A stretch of 23,893 nt of DNA from Prevotella sp. CAG:755 (GTDB taxonomy: Bacteria; Bacteroidota; Bacteroidia; Bacteroidales; Bacteroidaceae): assembly GCA_000431275.1 (NCBI GenBank), contig HF989216.1, positions 6,303-30,195 of the forward strand, given 5' to 3'. The notes under the pieces were generated by a model. The model did no database searches. It had not been told where the DNA came from and saw nothing but the letters and a program-made list of their open reading frames with translations. Positions 15,536 to 23,416 of this stretch are shown here, in pieces. The position numbers and the translations under genes were made by a program. How positions within the stretch are numbered: position 1 is the first letter of the stretch; each line of letters opens with the position of its first letter.

Positions 15536-15568
15536 TTCGTGTGAATAGAAATAGAATTCGTAATTTTG
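15536..15568 (+). promoter_or_regulatory. Promoter of ssrA
   Basis: The -7 box TAATTTTG (15561-15568) fits TAnnTTTG. The -33 element is weak (TTCG, 15536-15539, 21-base spacing). It lies 21 bases before the mature tmRNA 5' end, consistent with a short precursor trimmed by RNase P. Confidence 0.6.
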
Positions 15569-15589
15569 CGCGAAAATGTAAGACATTTA

Positions 15590-15986
15590 GGGCCAGACTG
15601 GATTTGACAGCGGGCCGAAAGGGTGCGTAAGCATGCAGTGCGTTGTTAGTTGGCACTTTAATCTCGGCTATCAAAAATTTAACTGGCGAAAACAAGTACG
15701 CTCTCGCTGCTTAATCGAAGTACAGTAGATTAGCTTTATCTTCTCACAAGGTGGGAGGACGAGACATCACTCAAAAGCTGTGGTTCCGAAGCGTTTTGAT
15801 CCAGTGGTGCAGATAAATCGGAAATAGTTTCAGACAGCTCCGTGTCTGGAATGAAGTTTTCAGGAGATAAGGTGTGAGTAAGTGGCTCCGGTCGGGCTTA
15901 CACTCGAAAATCAAAACGGAGATAAGCATGTAGAAAGCGCATTGTTTCCCCGTTTGGACGAGGGTTCGATTCCCTCCTGGTCCACA
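15590..15986 (+). ncRNA. ssrA: tmRNA (transfer-messenger RNA)
   Basis: Rescues stalled ribosomes and tags the unfinished proteins for degradation. The tRNA-like ends are clear: the 5' arm GGGCCAG (15590-15596) pairs with CTGGTCC (15977-15983) with one G-U pair, and the T arm GGTTCGATTCC is at 15963-15973. The tag reading frame starts at GGC 15685 and ends at TAA 15712-15714, coding GENKYALAA, the Bacteroidota type ending in ALAA. CCA is not encoded: the discriminator A at 15984 is followed by CAA, so CCA must be added. The exact 3' end is uncertain by one or two bases. It has its own promoter and terminator between two minus-strand operons. SmpB, its protein partner, is not in this window. 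Confidence 0.97.
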
Positions 15987-16031
15987 ATCATGATAAGCGT
16001 GCGTTAATCGTGACGCTTATGAAGGGTTTAG

Positions 16032-16073
16032 GTGGGATGTTCTTCTATTGAATGTCCCGCTTTATTTTGTTTC
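16032..16073 (+). terminator. Terminator of ssrA
   Basis: GTGGGATGTTC (16032-16042) pairs with GAATGTCCCGC (16050-16060) over 11 positions, three of them G-U, around a TTCTATT loop; TTTATTTTGTTT follows. An extra hairpin ATAAGCGT (15993-16000) / ACGCTTAT (16013-16020) lies between the tmRNA end and this terminator. Confidence 0.83.
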
Positions 16074-16213
16074 AACGTTGCCGTCGGCAATGTTCGGATC
16101 AGCAGGCTGCAAGTATTGGCAGTTCATGCTTCATGGCCGTCAATACCAATGAATTCCTTAAATGACAGGAAAGGGAAACGGGAAAACCGACAGAACAGAC
16201 GGGAGTAATGATA

Positions 16214-16252
16214 GAAAAAACGATGACTGCGATCGTTTTTCTTGTCGCAGTC
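16214..16252 (-). terminator. Terminator of the zapA-rny-wzi-glycosyltransferase transcript
   Basis: On the minus strand GACTGCGA (16252-16245) pairs perfectly with TCGCAGTC (16232-16225), followed by ATCGTTTTTTC. An alternative fold pairs AAAAACGAT (16216-16224) with ATCGTTTTT (16232-16240), which would itself be a bidirectional terminator. It lies about 57 bases after the stop of the glycosyltransferase at 16309. The rest of 16074-16308 holds nothing else I recognise. Confidence 0.72.
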
Positions 16253-16308
16253 GCAAGTCTTCACGTTCACAGATTCGATGCGGACGTAGCGGAATGCTTG
16301 TTTGCCCG

Positions 16309-17070
16309 TTACTTTTTGGGGCAGGTTACAAACTGGAAGAGTTTTGGGAGAAGCCTGTAAGCTGGATAAAGCAGGGGAGGTCGCAGGCCGTTCACGCGGA
16401 AGGCTCGTTTACATTGTCCGATGCCGCGGAGTACGGGCAGGATGTTTTTGCTCGTTGTGCCGCCGATGCGCATCTTCACCAAGATTGCGTCTATGAAGTG
16501 TGTATGAATCCGGCAACACTCGAAGAACCTGAGCATCAATTCAAAGTCGGCAGATAGTGGAAACCTAAGGTCATAAAGACCATATTTTTCGTAAATCTCC
16601 TTTTTGACGTAGAACGTGGGATGAGCAGGATGCCATCCGTGATAGAAAGCGTGGGGTGAAAATTCCTTACTTTTCCAGAAACGGATAACCTTGTCAGTGT
16701 CTTTGCCATCTACGTAATATAGGTTACCGTAAACGGCGTCTAGGTATTTGTCTTTCTCAAATTCGCGGGCAATAAGGGATATAGCGTCATTGCGGGCAAA
16801 GAAGTCGTCTGAGTTGAGGATACCGACGACCTCTCCTGTGGCCATCTGGATGCCTTTGTTCATGGCGTCGTATATGCCTTTGTCCGGTTCTGAGATATAC
16901 TTGGTGATGTGGTGTTCGTAGTGTTTGATGATATCCAACGTCCCATCAGTGCTGCATCCGTCGATAATAATGTATTCGATGTTTGGATAATCCTGACTGA
17001 TGATGCTTTCTATCGTGTCGGTCAGGGTGCATGCACTGTTGTATGTCGCTGTGATTATTGAGACTTTCAT
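16309..17070 (-). CDS. Glycosyltransferase family 2 (WfgS-like type)
   Basis: A 253-residue GT-A enzyme: MKVSIITATYNS start, EYIIIDGCSTDGT (32-44), SEPDKGIYDAMNKG (60-73) and a standard metal-binding NSDD at 86-89. HPAHPTFYVKKEIYEKYGLY and SADFELMLRFF give the acceptor-side and catalytic-base region. It is a close subfamily relative of the glycosyltransferase at 10144-10848 across the tmRNA gene. It is the last gene of the minus-strand run starting at the zapB-like gene, 29 bases after the lipocalin-like gene, and a terminator follows. It may add a sugar to the same polysaccharide; donor and acceptor unknown. Confidence 0.92.
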   Translation of the reverse strand: MKVSIITATYNSACTLTDTIESIISQDYPNIEYIIIDGCSTDGTLDIIKHYEHHITKYISEPDKGIYDAMNKGIQMATGEVVGILNSDDFFARNDAISLIAREFEKDKYLDAVYGNLYYVDGKDTDKVIRFWKSKEFSPHAFYHGWHPAHPTFYVKKEIYEKYGLYDLRFPLSADFELMLRFFECCRIHTHFIDAILVKMRIGGTTSKNILPVLRGIGQCKRAFRVNGLRPPLLYPAYRLLPKLFQFVTCPKK

Positions 17071-17099
17071 TGAGCCGTTGTTTCGTCAAATGAAATGTT

Positions 17100-17558
17100 C
17101 TAAAATTTCCTGAACATGATGCGGGCGAAATCTGATCGTAACTGCATCTGGTTCGCATCAAGCTTTTCAATTTGGAATTGGGCCCGGTTGCCGGTGATGC
17201 CTGTCGGCTTGAGCTTGTCGAATGCAGGGTCAGTGATAAGGCTGTCGTTGCCTCTACGGTTGATGTAGACGTCGGTGATAGCAAGCTGGTCACCGGTGAA
17301 TGAGAAGCGGCATAGCGTTTGTGAAGTTTCTCCGTTGTCGATTCCCTGAATGTTGAGCAGTCCGAGCTGGATGCCCCAGAAAACATCCCTGTCCTTCATC
17401 GGGACGACAGAGTCATATATCCCGTTTCGAGCGAATTGAACTTCTGTGACTTGCCAAAAGCCATCCAGCTTCCCGTTTGCGGGAAGTTTGTCACACGATG
17501 CCCAGATGCATGAGAGACAGATGCTTGCAAGGCAGTAAAATATGTTGCGCTTCTTCAT
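17100..17558 (-). CDS. Lipocalin-like lipoprotein of unknown function
   Basis: The start at 17558 overlaps the stop of the Wzi-like gene as ATGA, giving 152 residues; 17570 adds four. The N terminus is a lipoprotein signal (FYCLASICLSCIWASC, probable lipid-anchored Cys at 22, with Trp at -3 being unusual). The mature part begins KLDGFWQVTEVQF, the G-x-W opening of lipocalin-like beta barrels, and continues in alternating beta segments. Such small lipoproteins are frequent in Bacteroidota and mostly uncharacterised. Translational coupling to a Wzi-family gene suggests an envelope role, perhaps at the outer membrane. No ligand can be inferred. Confidence 0.82.
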   Translation of the reverse strand: MKKRNIFYCLASICLSCIWASCDKLPANGKLDGFWQVTEVQFARNGIYDSVVPMKDRDVFWGIQLGLLNIQGIDNGETSQTLCRFSFTGDQLAITDVYINRRGNDSLITDPAFDKLKPTGITGNRAQFQIEKLDANQMQLRSDFARIMFRKF

Positions 17559-19087
17559 TTCGTGAGCCATCCTGTTTTGCTGATTGTCAGTTGAAAGCCC
17601 GTGTGGTTTCCTATTTGTTCGCCCCGGTCGAGTCCGAATGCAGCTTTTGCCTGCCATCCTTGCGTGCGGTGCTTTCCTATGCGCTTGGGGCTGTATGCAA
17701 TTTCGCACAAGAATGAGTTGCCGTATTTTATTTCATCATATGGCGCGCTATATGTGCCCCAGTTGCTAGTATAGGTGTATAGTATGCGATAGGCTATTTC
17801 TTCGGTCGGCGAACCACTTATGCCAAAGTGGTGACCAATGAAGCGGTTGTTGTCGAACGAAAGTTGCCCGTCATGCCGGTATAGCGGTGACGTGTAAAGC
17901 GGATTGCCGATGGCTTGTCCCCAGTGTGTCCAACTGGTGTACAGACCATGATTGTAATAATTGTCTTTTGCACTGATCTGGTCTGGTATCGCTTCTGTGT
18001 GGTCGTGGTAGACTGCGCCGCTTTGGTCTTTGGTTCCGATTCGTTCATACAGCAATGTGCTGATGAAGCGGTTTTCGGGCAATTGAAATTCTATGCCAAT
18101 GAGGCCGTCTTTCCAACCGTATTGAAAGAAAAGTTGTGAATGGTCTTCAAAAAAGTGGTCGTAGTAAACACGTAGCTTGGCATTCTTGAATTTATAGCTA
18201 AGGCTGAACAGCCAGCTGCCGACTGTGTTTCCCATGGCGTTGGCGTAGACGCCTTCACCGGGGTCACTACCTCCTGAATAAATTATTTCGATGAAATCTT
18301 TTATGCTGTGCCCCATAGGAAGACTCTCGCCCTCACGTGGATAGTTGCGGATGATTCCGCCAAATTGATTGGCCATTTCGATTCCACCCTCGAAGATGAG
18401 CGGGAACTTATCTTCATTGCCGAAACGAAGAAATCCCGATTTGCTATGGTAAAGAACGTGGTCGGCGTATTGTCTGCCTGGTTCGGTGTAAGTTCCTTTC
18501 CAATTGTTATCCGTGAAGAAGCCGTAGCCGAAATGCCCTTTAATTCCAACCCAATTTGATGTGCCTGTCAACGAAATGTATTCGGGTATCTCGATGCGGA
18601 ATTCTAGGATGGGGCGGGCATTGGTGCCGAATGTCTGACTCCCGCTACTGAGTTGTGGATTTTTTAAGTTGGCTGGTCTTTCCTTGCTTCCGATGGAAAG
18701 GCGTACTTTCTTATATTGTATGTCCGCATAGAGCTGTTGTAAAACGAAACTGCTTGTGAAATCGTATGCGGCAGCCATGTCAATGCCATAGCCGAACTTC
18801 CAGTTATAGGTGGAGTCGGTTTCGGTGCTGCGGAATGCGCCCACACGAATGTAACCGTTGTTTCCGGAAATACTCGAAAGTCCATACTTGTTGGCATTGA
18901 GCCATAGTGGTGAGTCGTGGTCTGAAAATGTAGATTGGCCTTCAATTCTATAAGAAACGTTATGCCCTAGCTGCTTGACCCGTTCACGTGCCTGGCTTTG
19001 CGCCTGGGTCTTCATTCCACAGGCGCAAAGCAGGCAGCACACCAATAAGGTTGCCGTATGTGTCGGGCATATCGCTTTATTTTGCAT
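17555..19087 (-). CDS. Wzi-family capsule assembly outer-membrane protein
   Basis: A 510-residue protein with an N-terminal signal ([14 protein letters not shown]; whether cleaved as lipoprotein or ordinary signal is unclear). The mature sequence fits the Wzi capsule-assembly family: an 18-strand-type barrel with [17 protein letters not shown] near the start, [41 protein letters not shown] and [14 protein letters not shown] strands (here [11 protein letters not shown]). In E. coli Wzi helps attach capsule to the surface; in Bacteroidota relatives the role is inferred. Its ATG lies inside the end of rny (11-base overlap), and it couples by ATGA to the next gene. The polysaccharide operon on the other side of ssrA is the natural functional partner. 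Confidence 0.9.
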   Translation of the reverse strand: MQNKAICPTHTATLLVCCLLCACGMKTQAQSQARERVKQLGHNVSYRIEGQSTFSDHDSPLWLNANKYGLSSISGNNGYIRVGAFRSTETDSTYNWKFGYGIDMAAAYDFTSSFVLQQLYADIQYKKVRLSIGSKERPANLKNPQLSSGSQTFGTNARPILEFRIEIPEYISLTGTSNWVGIKGHFGYGFFTDNNWKGTYTEPGRQYADHVLYHSKSGFLRFGNEDKFPLIFEGGIEMANQFGGIIRNYPREGESLPMGHSIKDFIEIIYSGGSDPGEGVYANAMGNTVGSWLFSLSYKFKNAKLRVYYDHFFEDHSQLFFQYGWKDGLIGIEFQLPENRFISTLLYERIGTKDQSGAVYHDHTEAIPDQISAKDNYYNHGLYTSWTHWGQAIGNPLYTSPLYRHDGQLSFDNNRFIGHHFGISGSPTEEIAYRILYTYTSNWGTYSAPYDEIKYGNSFLCEIAYSPKRIGKHRTQGWQAKAAFGLDRGEQIGNHTGFQLTISKTGWLTK

Positions 19088-20609
19088 AACTTACGGCGCG
19101 GGTTTCACGGATAACGGTGATTTTTACTTGTCCGGGATACGTCATTTCGTCTTGTATCCGCTTAGCGATATCATGGCTGAGACTTTCGGTTTGTTTGTCG
19201 TCAATCTTGTCTGCACCTACAATAACGCGCAATTCACGGCCAGCCTGTATGGCGTATGTCTTTGTTACGCCGGGATAGCTCATCGCTATGTTTTCCAAGT
19301 CGTTGAGCCGTTTGATGTAGGCCTCTACGATTTCGCGGCGGGCACCGGGACGGGCTCCACTGATGGCGTCGCAGACTTGGACGATGGGTGCCAAGAGGGT
19401 TGTCATCTCCATTTCGTCATGATGGGCGCCGATGGCGTTGCAGATATCCGGCTTTTCTTTGAATTTTTCAGCCAACTTCGCGCCGTAGAGAGCATGAGGC
19501 AACTCGGGCTCTTCGTCGGGCACTTTCCCTATGTCGTGCAGGAGACCTGCCCGTTTGGCCTTTTTGGGATTCAGACCTAACTCTGCGGCCATAACGGCGC
19601 ACAAATTGGCAGTTTCGCGGGCGTGCTGCAAGAGGTTTTGGCCGTAAGACGAACGATATTTCATCTTTCCGATGATTCGGATAAGTTCGGGGTGCAGACC
19701 GTGAATACCTAAGTCGATCGCTGTACGCTTGCCGGTTTCGATGACCTCTTCTTCCACTTGTTTGCGAACTTTTGCCACAATCTCTTCGATGCGGGCTGGG
19801 TGAATGCGGCCGTCGGCGATGAGTTGGTGAAGGGCTAGTCTGCAAATCTCGCGGCGTACAGGGTCGAAAGCAGAGATAACGATTGCTTCGGGCGTGTCGT
19901 CGACAATGATTTCCACACCTGTCGCAGCTTCGAGGGCACGTATGTTACGGCCTTCGCGGCCTATGATGCGTCCTTTTACCTCGTCATTGTCGATGTGGAA
20001 CACGGTTACGCTATTTTCGATGGCTGTTTCCGTGGCAACGCGTTGGATACTCTGAATGACGATTCGCTTGGCCTCCTTGTTGGCCGTCATTTTTGCGTCG
20101 TCCATGATTTCATTGATGTAGCTTTGTGCGTCACTCTTAGCTTCGTCTTTGAGTGAGTCAACCAAGCGTTTCTTTGCTTCTTCCGCTGAAAGGCCACTTA
20201 ATTCTTCGAGTTTCTCTCTTTCTTTCAACTGCAAGCGTTCGAGTTCTTCTTCACGGGCAGTGAGGGCTTGCTGTTGGTTGTCAATGCGGGTTTGCGCCTT
20301 CTCTATTTCAGCCTTGCGGCGGCTTAGTTCTTCCTGGCGCTGGTTTAGGCCGATTTCACGTTGCTTGAGTTTGTTCTCAGCTTGAGCAATTTTTTGGTTG
20401 CGAAGCTGGACTTCTTTTTCAAGCTCTGCCTTTTTGTTGAGGAATTTCTCCTTGACTTCCAACAACTTTTTTTCTTTGATGACTTCGGCTTCTTCGTTGG
20501 CCTTAGCCGTCATTCTCTTGTATTTTCCAGTCAGCACGTAGCGGAAAAGGGCGTATCCTCCGATTCCTCCTATTACGAGACCGACTATTAGTGCTATAAC
20601 AGTAAACAT
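19077..20609 (-). CDS. rny: Ribonuclease Y
   Basis: A 510-residue membrane-anchored endoribonuclease that starts mRNA decay. Layout: N-terminal membrane helix (1-22), a long Glu/Lys-rich coiled coil (about 30-160), a KH domain with [15 protein letters not shown] (213-227), and an HD domain with His329, the His358-Asp359 pair in LLHDIGK and AHHDE (395-399). Size and order match RNase Y throughout, and no key residue is missing. It follows zapA after a 120-base spacer without a clear TAnnTTTG promoter, so it is probably transcribed from the zapB-like promoter. Its last codons contain the start of the Wzi-like gene. Confidence 0.97.
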   Translation of the reverse strand: MFTVIALIVGLVIGGIGGYALFRYVLTGKYKRMTAKANEEAEVIKEKKLLEVKEKFLNKKAELEKEVQLRNQKIAQAENKLKQREIGLNQRQEELSRRKAEIEKAQTRIDNQQQALTAREEELERLQLKEREKLEELSGLSAEEAKKRLVDSLKDEAKSDAQSYINEIMDDAKMTANKEAKRIVIQSIQRVATETAIENSVTVFHIDNDEVKGRIIGREGRNIRALEAATGVEIIVDDTPEAIVISAFDPVRREICRLALHQLIADGRIHPARIEEIVAKVRKQVEEEVIETGKRTAIDLGIHGLHPELIRIIGKMKYRSSYGQNLLQHARETANLCAVMAAELGLNPKKAKRAGLLHDIGKVPDEEPELPHALYGAKLAEKFKEKPDICNAIGAHHDEMEMTTLLAPIVQVCDAISGARPGARREIVEAYIKRLNDLENIAMSYPGVTKTYAIQAGRELRVIVGADKIDDKQTESLSHDIAKRIQDEMTYPGQVKITVIRETRAVSYAK

Positions 20610-20672
20610 GTTGATAATTTTGGGTTATGTAATTTGAGTGGTCCGGTTCTTGGGGTGTTTGTTGGTTAGACT

Positions 20673-20720
20673 GGACACACGTGGCGTCTTTTCCTTCCGT
20701 TCCGGCGGAAGCAGACGTCC
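20673..20720 (-). ncRNA. Folded zapA-rny spacer, possible small structured RNA
   Basis: On the minus strand GGAC (20720-20717) pairs with GTCC (20676-20673). Inside this, GTCT pairs with AGAC, and a perfect stem CTTCCG/CGGAAG closes a CCGGAA loop. The outer stem can extend further with mismatches. No T-run follows, so it is not an obvious terminator. In E. coli the 6S RNA gene lies next to zapA, and Bacteroidota have divergent 6S RNAs; this spacer (20610-20729) is therefore a candidate, but the 120-base space is short and I cannot show the open 6S bubble. Confidence 0.25.
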
Positions 20721-20729
20721 TGGCTTAGG

Positions 20730-21032
20730 TCATGAATACTCGTGCAGGGCGGTTTCTATTTCGCCGGTGAGTTGGTTCATGGCCTGACGATAAGGTTCGG
20801 TATCGTTCTTTTTTTCAAGGAGCAACAACTGAGTGTATACGTCAATAAGGGCTAACGACATATTTTTCTCGACGCTATGCTCTGGGTAGGCTGTGTGGAA
20901 ATAGCCTACCTTTTCGTTAATCAGCCTTTCTGCTTTTCTGTACAGCTCTTCTTTTGCCCTCGGGATATTGATAGCAAACCGTTGATTGGCTATCTTAACG
21001 GTGATGTCGAATCTTTGCTCGTCTGTGTCCAT
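20730..21032 (-). CDS. zapA: Cell division protein ZapA
   Basis: A 100-residue protein with the ZapA layout. A small N-terminal beta-rich head (RFDITVKIANQRFAINIPRA) is followed by helices (EELYRKAERLINEKVGYF and LALIDVYTQLLLLEKK) that form the dimer/tetramer coiled coil. ZapA crosslinks FtsZ filaments at the division site. It lies 12 bases after a small coiled-coil gene that looks ZapB-like and upstream of rny, an order I associate with Bacteroidales. No key part appears missing. Confidence 0.88.
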   Translation of the reverse strand: MDTDEQRFDITVKIANQRFAINIPRAKEELYRKAERLINEKVGYFHTAYPEHSVEKNMSLALIDVYTQLLLLEKKNDTEPYRQAMNQLTGEIETALHEYS

Positions 21033-21044
21033 TCCGCGTCTATG

Positions 21045-21338
21045 TTATACGCTCAACAGTGCGATACACTTGTTTACCTCCCGGGTGAGGCGTGACAGCT
21101 TTGCCTTGGCTTCTTCAAGGTCGCCATTGCTGATTTTCATCATGGCTGCCACTTTCAGGTTTTCATAATGTTGGCGTAGTTCGTCGCATGTGGTCAGAAG
21201 TTGTTCGACCTGTGCCTCCTTTTCTCCGATCTGTGCTTGGAGCTTGGCGTTTTCTTCCGCCAATTCCTGATAGCTCAGAATGAGTTGTCTTACTCTTGTG
21301 CTGAGTTTTTGGAGTACGATGTCGTCTTCGGGTGTCAT
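21045..21338 (-). CDS. Small coiled-coil protein, ZapB-like
   Basis: A 97-residue, almost fully helical protein. Heptad-like Leu/Ile spacing runs from about residue 9 to 65 (QKLSTRVRQLILSYQELAEE, NAKLQAQIGEKEAQVEQLL), followed by a short tail with LEEAKAKLSRLTREVNKCI. No signal peptide, membrane segment or enzyme motif. Position directly before zapA with a 12-base gap suggests a ZapB-like cell-division partner; sequence alone would only support 'coiled-coil protein'. It is the first gene of the zapA-rny run, with a promoter candidate 20 bases upstream that is overlaid by palindromes. Confidence 0.8.
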   Translation of the reverse strand: MTPEDDIVLQKLSTRVRQLILSYQELAEENAKLQAQIGEKEAQVEQLLTTCDELRQHYENLKVAAMMKISNGDLEEAKAKLSRLTREVNKCIALLSV

Positions 21339-21357
21339 CGTGCGACAATGTTTTTCG

Positions 21358-21388
21358 CAAAGTTAGTATTTTTTTATACTAATGCCAA
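21358..21388 (-). promoter_or_regulatory. Promoter of the zapB-like/zapA/rny run, covered by palindromes
   Basis: On the minus strand the -33 match is TTGG (21388-21385), with a 19-base spacer and -7 TAACTTTG (21365-21358). The spacer and edge of the -7 box carry TTAGTAT (21363-21369) / ATACTAA (21376-21382) around T6, and the -33 region carries AATGCC/GGCATT (21381-21394) with a 2-base centre. Such placement is operator-like, or may partly serve the preceding gene's 3' end. Confidence 0.65.
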
Positions 21389-21397
21389 GGCATTTGC

Positions 21398-22036
21398 CTA
21401 CTTTTCTTCGCTATCGGCGGGCTTGGGTTCTTTTTTCGCAAGCAGGACGATGTGGTAGACATATTCCGTCATCCATTCCGCACTGTATCCTAATGCATGC
21501 TGATAGTTACGGATGGCAATGCATGTCTTCCTTACGCCTTCGTCTTTCCATGTGTGCTTGGTCAGCACTTGGTTGATTGTCTTTTCAGTCATTGTACGAA
21601 GGGCATTTTTGAATATGCCGGGGACGCGGAATTTCCACTTCATCAAGTTGCCCATAAGCATCATGAGGTCTTGCGAGAACCCTTGGAATTGGATGAAGTA
21701 TGTACGCACGTCGTTAATGTTACGGCAGTTGCGTTTGATGCTTGTGTCAATTTCCTTAAAGAATGTTTCGGGAAGCCCGTAGAGTTCGCCAAGCATTTTT
21801 TTGCAGCGGTTTTTCTCGCTGATGCCTAGTTTGTTGTTGACTGTCGGCACGTGAAGTGTTTGCTTGAATATGCGTAGGTCGGGCAGGGCGCTTAGGTTTG
21901 TGATGCCAAGGTTGGCAGCCATGACGGCTTGGTAGTATACGCGTATCAGGGTCATGAAATCCTCCATGCCACCGACTCGCCAGCCGTTGTCTGCGGTATT
22001 TTGCTTTTTGCCCAAAAGCTTGGTAAGTATATTCAT
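21398..22036 (-). CDS. Conserved-looking hypothetical protein, 212 residues
   Basis: I do not recognise the family. The product is basic and mostly helical: it opens MNILTKLLGKKQ, has LIRVYYQAVMAANLGI, a central RCKKMLGELYGLPETFFKEI, and a C-terminal TWKDEGVRKTCIAIRNYQHA followed by LGYSAEWMTEYVYHIVLLAK. There is no signal peptide; one or two moderately hydrophobic helices (QDLMMLMGNLMKW) could touch the membrane. It has its own promoter candidate (22067-22074). Its stop lies beside the zapB-like promoter, so partial readthrough into the division genes is possible. Coding quality looks real: steady frame, plausible start and a tail rich in charged residues. Confidence 0.75.
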   Translation of the reverse strand: MNILTKLLGKKQNTADNGWRVGGMEDFMTLIRVYYQAVMAANLGITNLSALPDLRIFKQTLHVPTVNNKLGISEKNRCKKMLGELYGLPETFFKEIDTSIKRNCRNINDVRTYFIQFQGFSQDLMMLMGNLMKWKFRVPGIFKNALRTMTEKTINQVLTKHTWKDEGVRKTCIAIRNYQHALGYSAEWMTEYVYHIVLLAKKEPKPADSEEK

Positions 22037-22066
22037 TGTATTATGTGTAAGAACTTATTTGGCGTA

Positions 22067-22074
22067 CAAAGTTA
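22067..22074 (-). promoter_or_regulatory. -7 box for the 212-residue hypothetical gene
   Basis: Read on the minus strand: TAACTTTG, a perfect TAnnTTTG box, with an A-tract just upstream and a weak TTGA at 22 bases spacing (22100-22097). It lies 30 bases before the start at 22036. Confidence 0.6.
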
Positions 22075-22171
22075 CTATTTTTTACGACAGGAATGGTCAA
22101 GTGGCGTCGCTTTTTGCCGTGATCACGAATATAAAGACTGTCTGGGGCAATTGGGCTCATCTGTCACTGCG

Positions 22172-22213
22172 ATAGTAAAAAGCAACGCTGTGACAGGAAA
22201 ACTTGTCGCAGCG
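22172..22213 (-). terminator. Terminator of the GT4 glycosyltransferase gene
   Basis: On the minus strand CGCTGCGACAA pairs with CTGTCACAGCG over 11 positions (two G-U) around a short loop, spanning 22213-22186, and is followed by TTGCTTTTTAC. A second small inverted repeat, TTGCCG...CGGCAA (about 22253-22274), lies just after the stop at 22276 without a T-run. Confidence 0.78.
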
Positions 22214-22275
22214 TCTGTTCTTACCTAAATGACGATTGTCGGAAGTGGAAGTTTGCCGCCCTTTATGTCGGCAAG

Positions 22276-23358
22276 CTAAAGTTCTATGAATTGTGCGTAT
22301 AGTTTTTCGATTTGTGCGAATGTGTGTGCCCATGTGAAGCGTTCCGCATTTTTCATGCCCTTCTGAATGATGGTGTCCCTTATTGAGGGATTGCGCAACA
22401 ATGACAGGCATCGGTGGATTTCGTCGACCGAAGGTTCTTTGAGCAATAACGTCTTGTCGCCAATGATTTCCGGGATAGATGAGGAGTTTGACGCAATTAC
22501 AGGACATCCTGCTTTTTGTGCTTCAAGTACTGGTATTCCAAATCCTTCGTAGGAAGATGGATATAGCAGGCAGTAGGCGGAGTTATATAGTTCATTGAGC
22601 TGTTTGTTGGATATACGTCCCACTTGGGTGTACTGTCCGCCCAGCTGTTCGTTCAGCATGTTTGTTTCCTCCGGTGTAAGAGGATTGCCGACAATTATTA
22701 GTTTCAGTCCTGTGTCGCGGAGTGCGCGTACTGTCAGTTTGAAGTTTTTGTAGCTGACGCGGCTGCCCACGAATAGGACATAGGGGCTGTCAGCATATGG
22801 CAAAGTCTCAGAAGATGGTGTGGGCAGGCGGTGGTATTCTTTGGATACTCCGTTGTAGATGACGGAAATGCTGTCCGGGTCGATTTCGGGCATAAAATGC
22901 AGAAGGTCTTTCTTTGTGTGTCCGGAGACGCAGACGATGTGCGTGGCGTGGCGTATGGCGTTATATTTCTGGTAGCTGTGTAGGCGGCGGGTGATGCCGT
23001 GCATGAAATGCTCATATGTGAAATCGTGTACCGTTGTGATATTGATGGCTTTATGGTTTGGACATGTCCGGTAGTACGATGAGTGGAATAAGAATTTCTC
23101 TTTACACGAAACGTTGGGGTTAAAATAGCGTTGCAGCGGCATGAACGCATGTTTCCGGCGAATGATTTGTCCTTCCGGCAAGTCCAGATGCTTTCTGAAA
23201 AGGTTGTTCTCTGCTTGGTCATATTCAAGAAAACGAAGCTTCTCGCGCCATGCCGTGTGCATAAAATGGTTGAGGAGTTCATACCATACGATGGATATGC
23301 CTCCTGTCTTTTGTAGTGAGAATATGATGTTGTCCAGGTATATGTTTCCCTGAGTCAT
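22276..23358 (-). CDS. Glycosyltransferase family 4 (GT-B, group 1)
   Basis: A 360-residue GT-B enzyme. The N-terminal domain carries the acceptor side (SLQKTGGISIVWYELL at 14-29, TTVHDFTYEHF near 108-118). The C-terminal domain carries YVLFVGSRVSYKNFKLTVRA (193-212) and the donor-binding EGFGIPVLEA with Glu271 and Glu279 (the E-x7-E motif), followed by GCPVIASNSSSIPE. It transfers a sugar from a nucleotide donor with retention of configuration in this family; donor and acceptor cannot be read. It is a single-gene unit with a promoter candidate at 23409-23416 and a terminator at 22172-22213, about 7 kb from the polysaccharide operon. Confidence 0.93.
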   Translation of the reverse strand: MTQGNIYLDNIIFSLQKTGGISIVWYELLNHFMHTAWREKLRFLEYDQAENNLFRKHLDLPEGQIIRRKHAFMPLQRYFNPNVSCKEKFLFHSSYYRTCPNHKAINITTVHDFTYEHFMHGITRRLHSYQKYNAIRHATHIVCVSGHTKKDLLHFMPEIDPDSISVIYNGVSKEYHRLPTPSSETLPYADSPYVLFVGSRVSYKNFKLTVRALRDTGLKLIIVGNPLTPEETNMLNEQLGGQYTQVGRISNKQLNELYNSAYCLLYPSSYEGFGIPVLEAQKAGCPVIASNSSSIPEIIGDKTLLLKEPSVDEIHRCLSLLRNPSIRDTIIQKGMKNAERFTWAHTFAQIEKLYAQFIEL

Positions 23359-23408
23359 GTCTACTGTCGTGATGGTGTTTCTTTTTCGTATGTGAAAGTT
23401 CCTGCGAG

Positions 23409-23416
23409 CAAAGATA
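23409..23416 (-). promoter_or_regulatory. -7 box for the GT4 gene
   Basis: Read on the minus strand: TATCTTTG, a perfect TAnnTTTG box with an A/T-rich tract upstream; no clear TTTG at the -33 position. It lies 51 bases before the glycosyltransferase start at 23358. Confidence 0.55.

Noticed and set aside
18975..19580. Plus-strand open frame of 201 codons
   Set aside because: Antisense to the end of rny and the start of the Wzi-like gene, both with clear family motifs.
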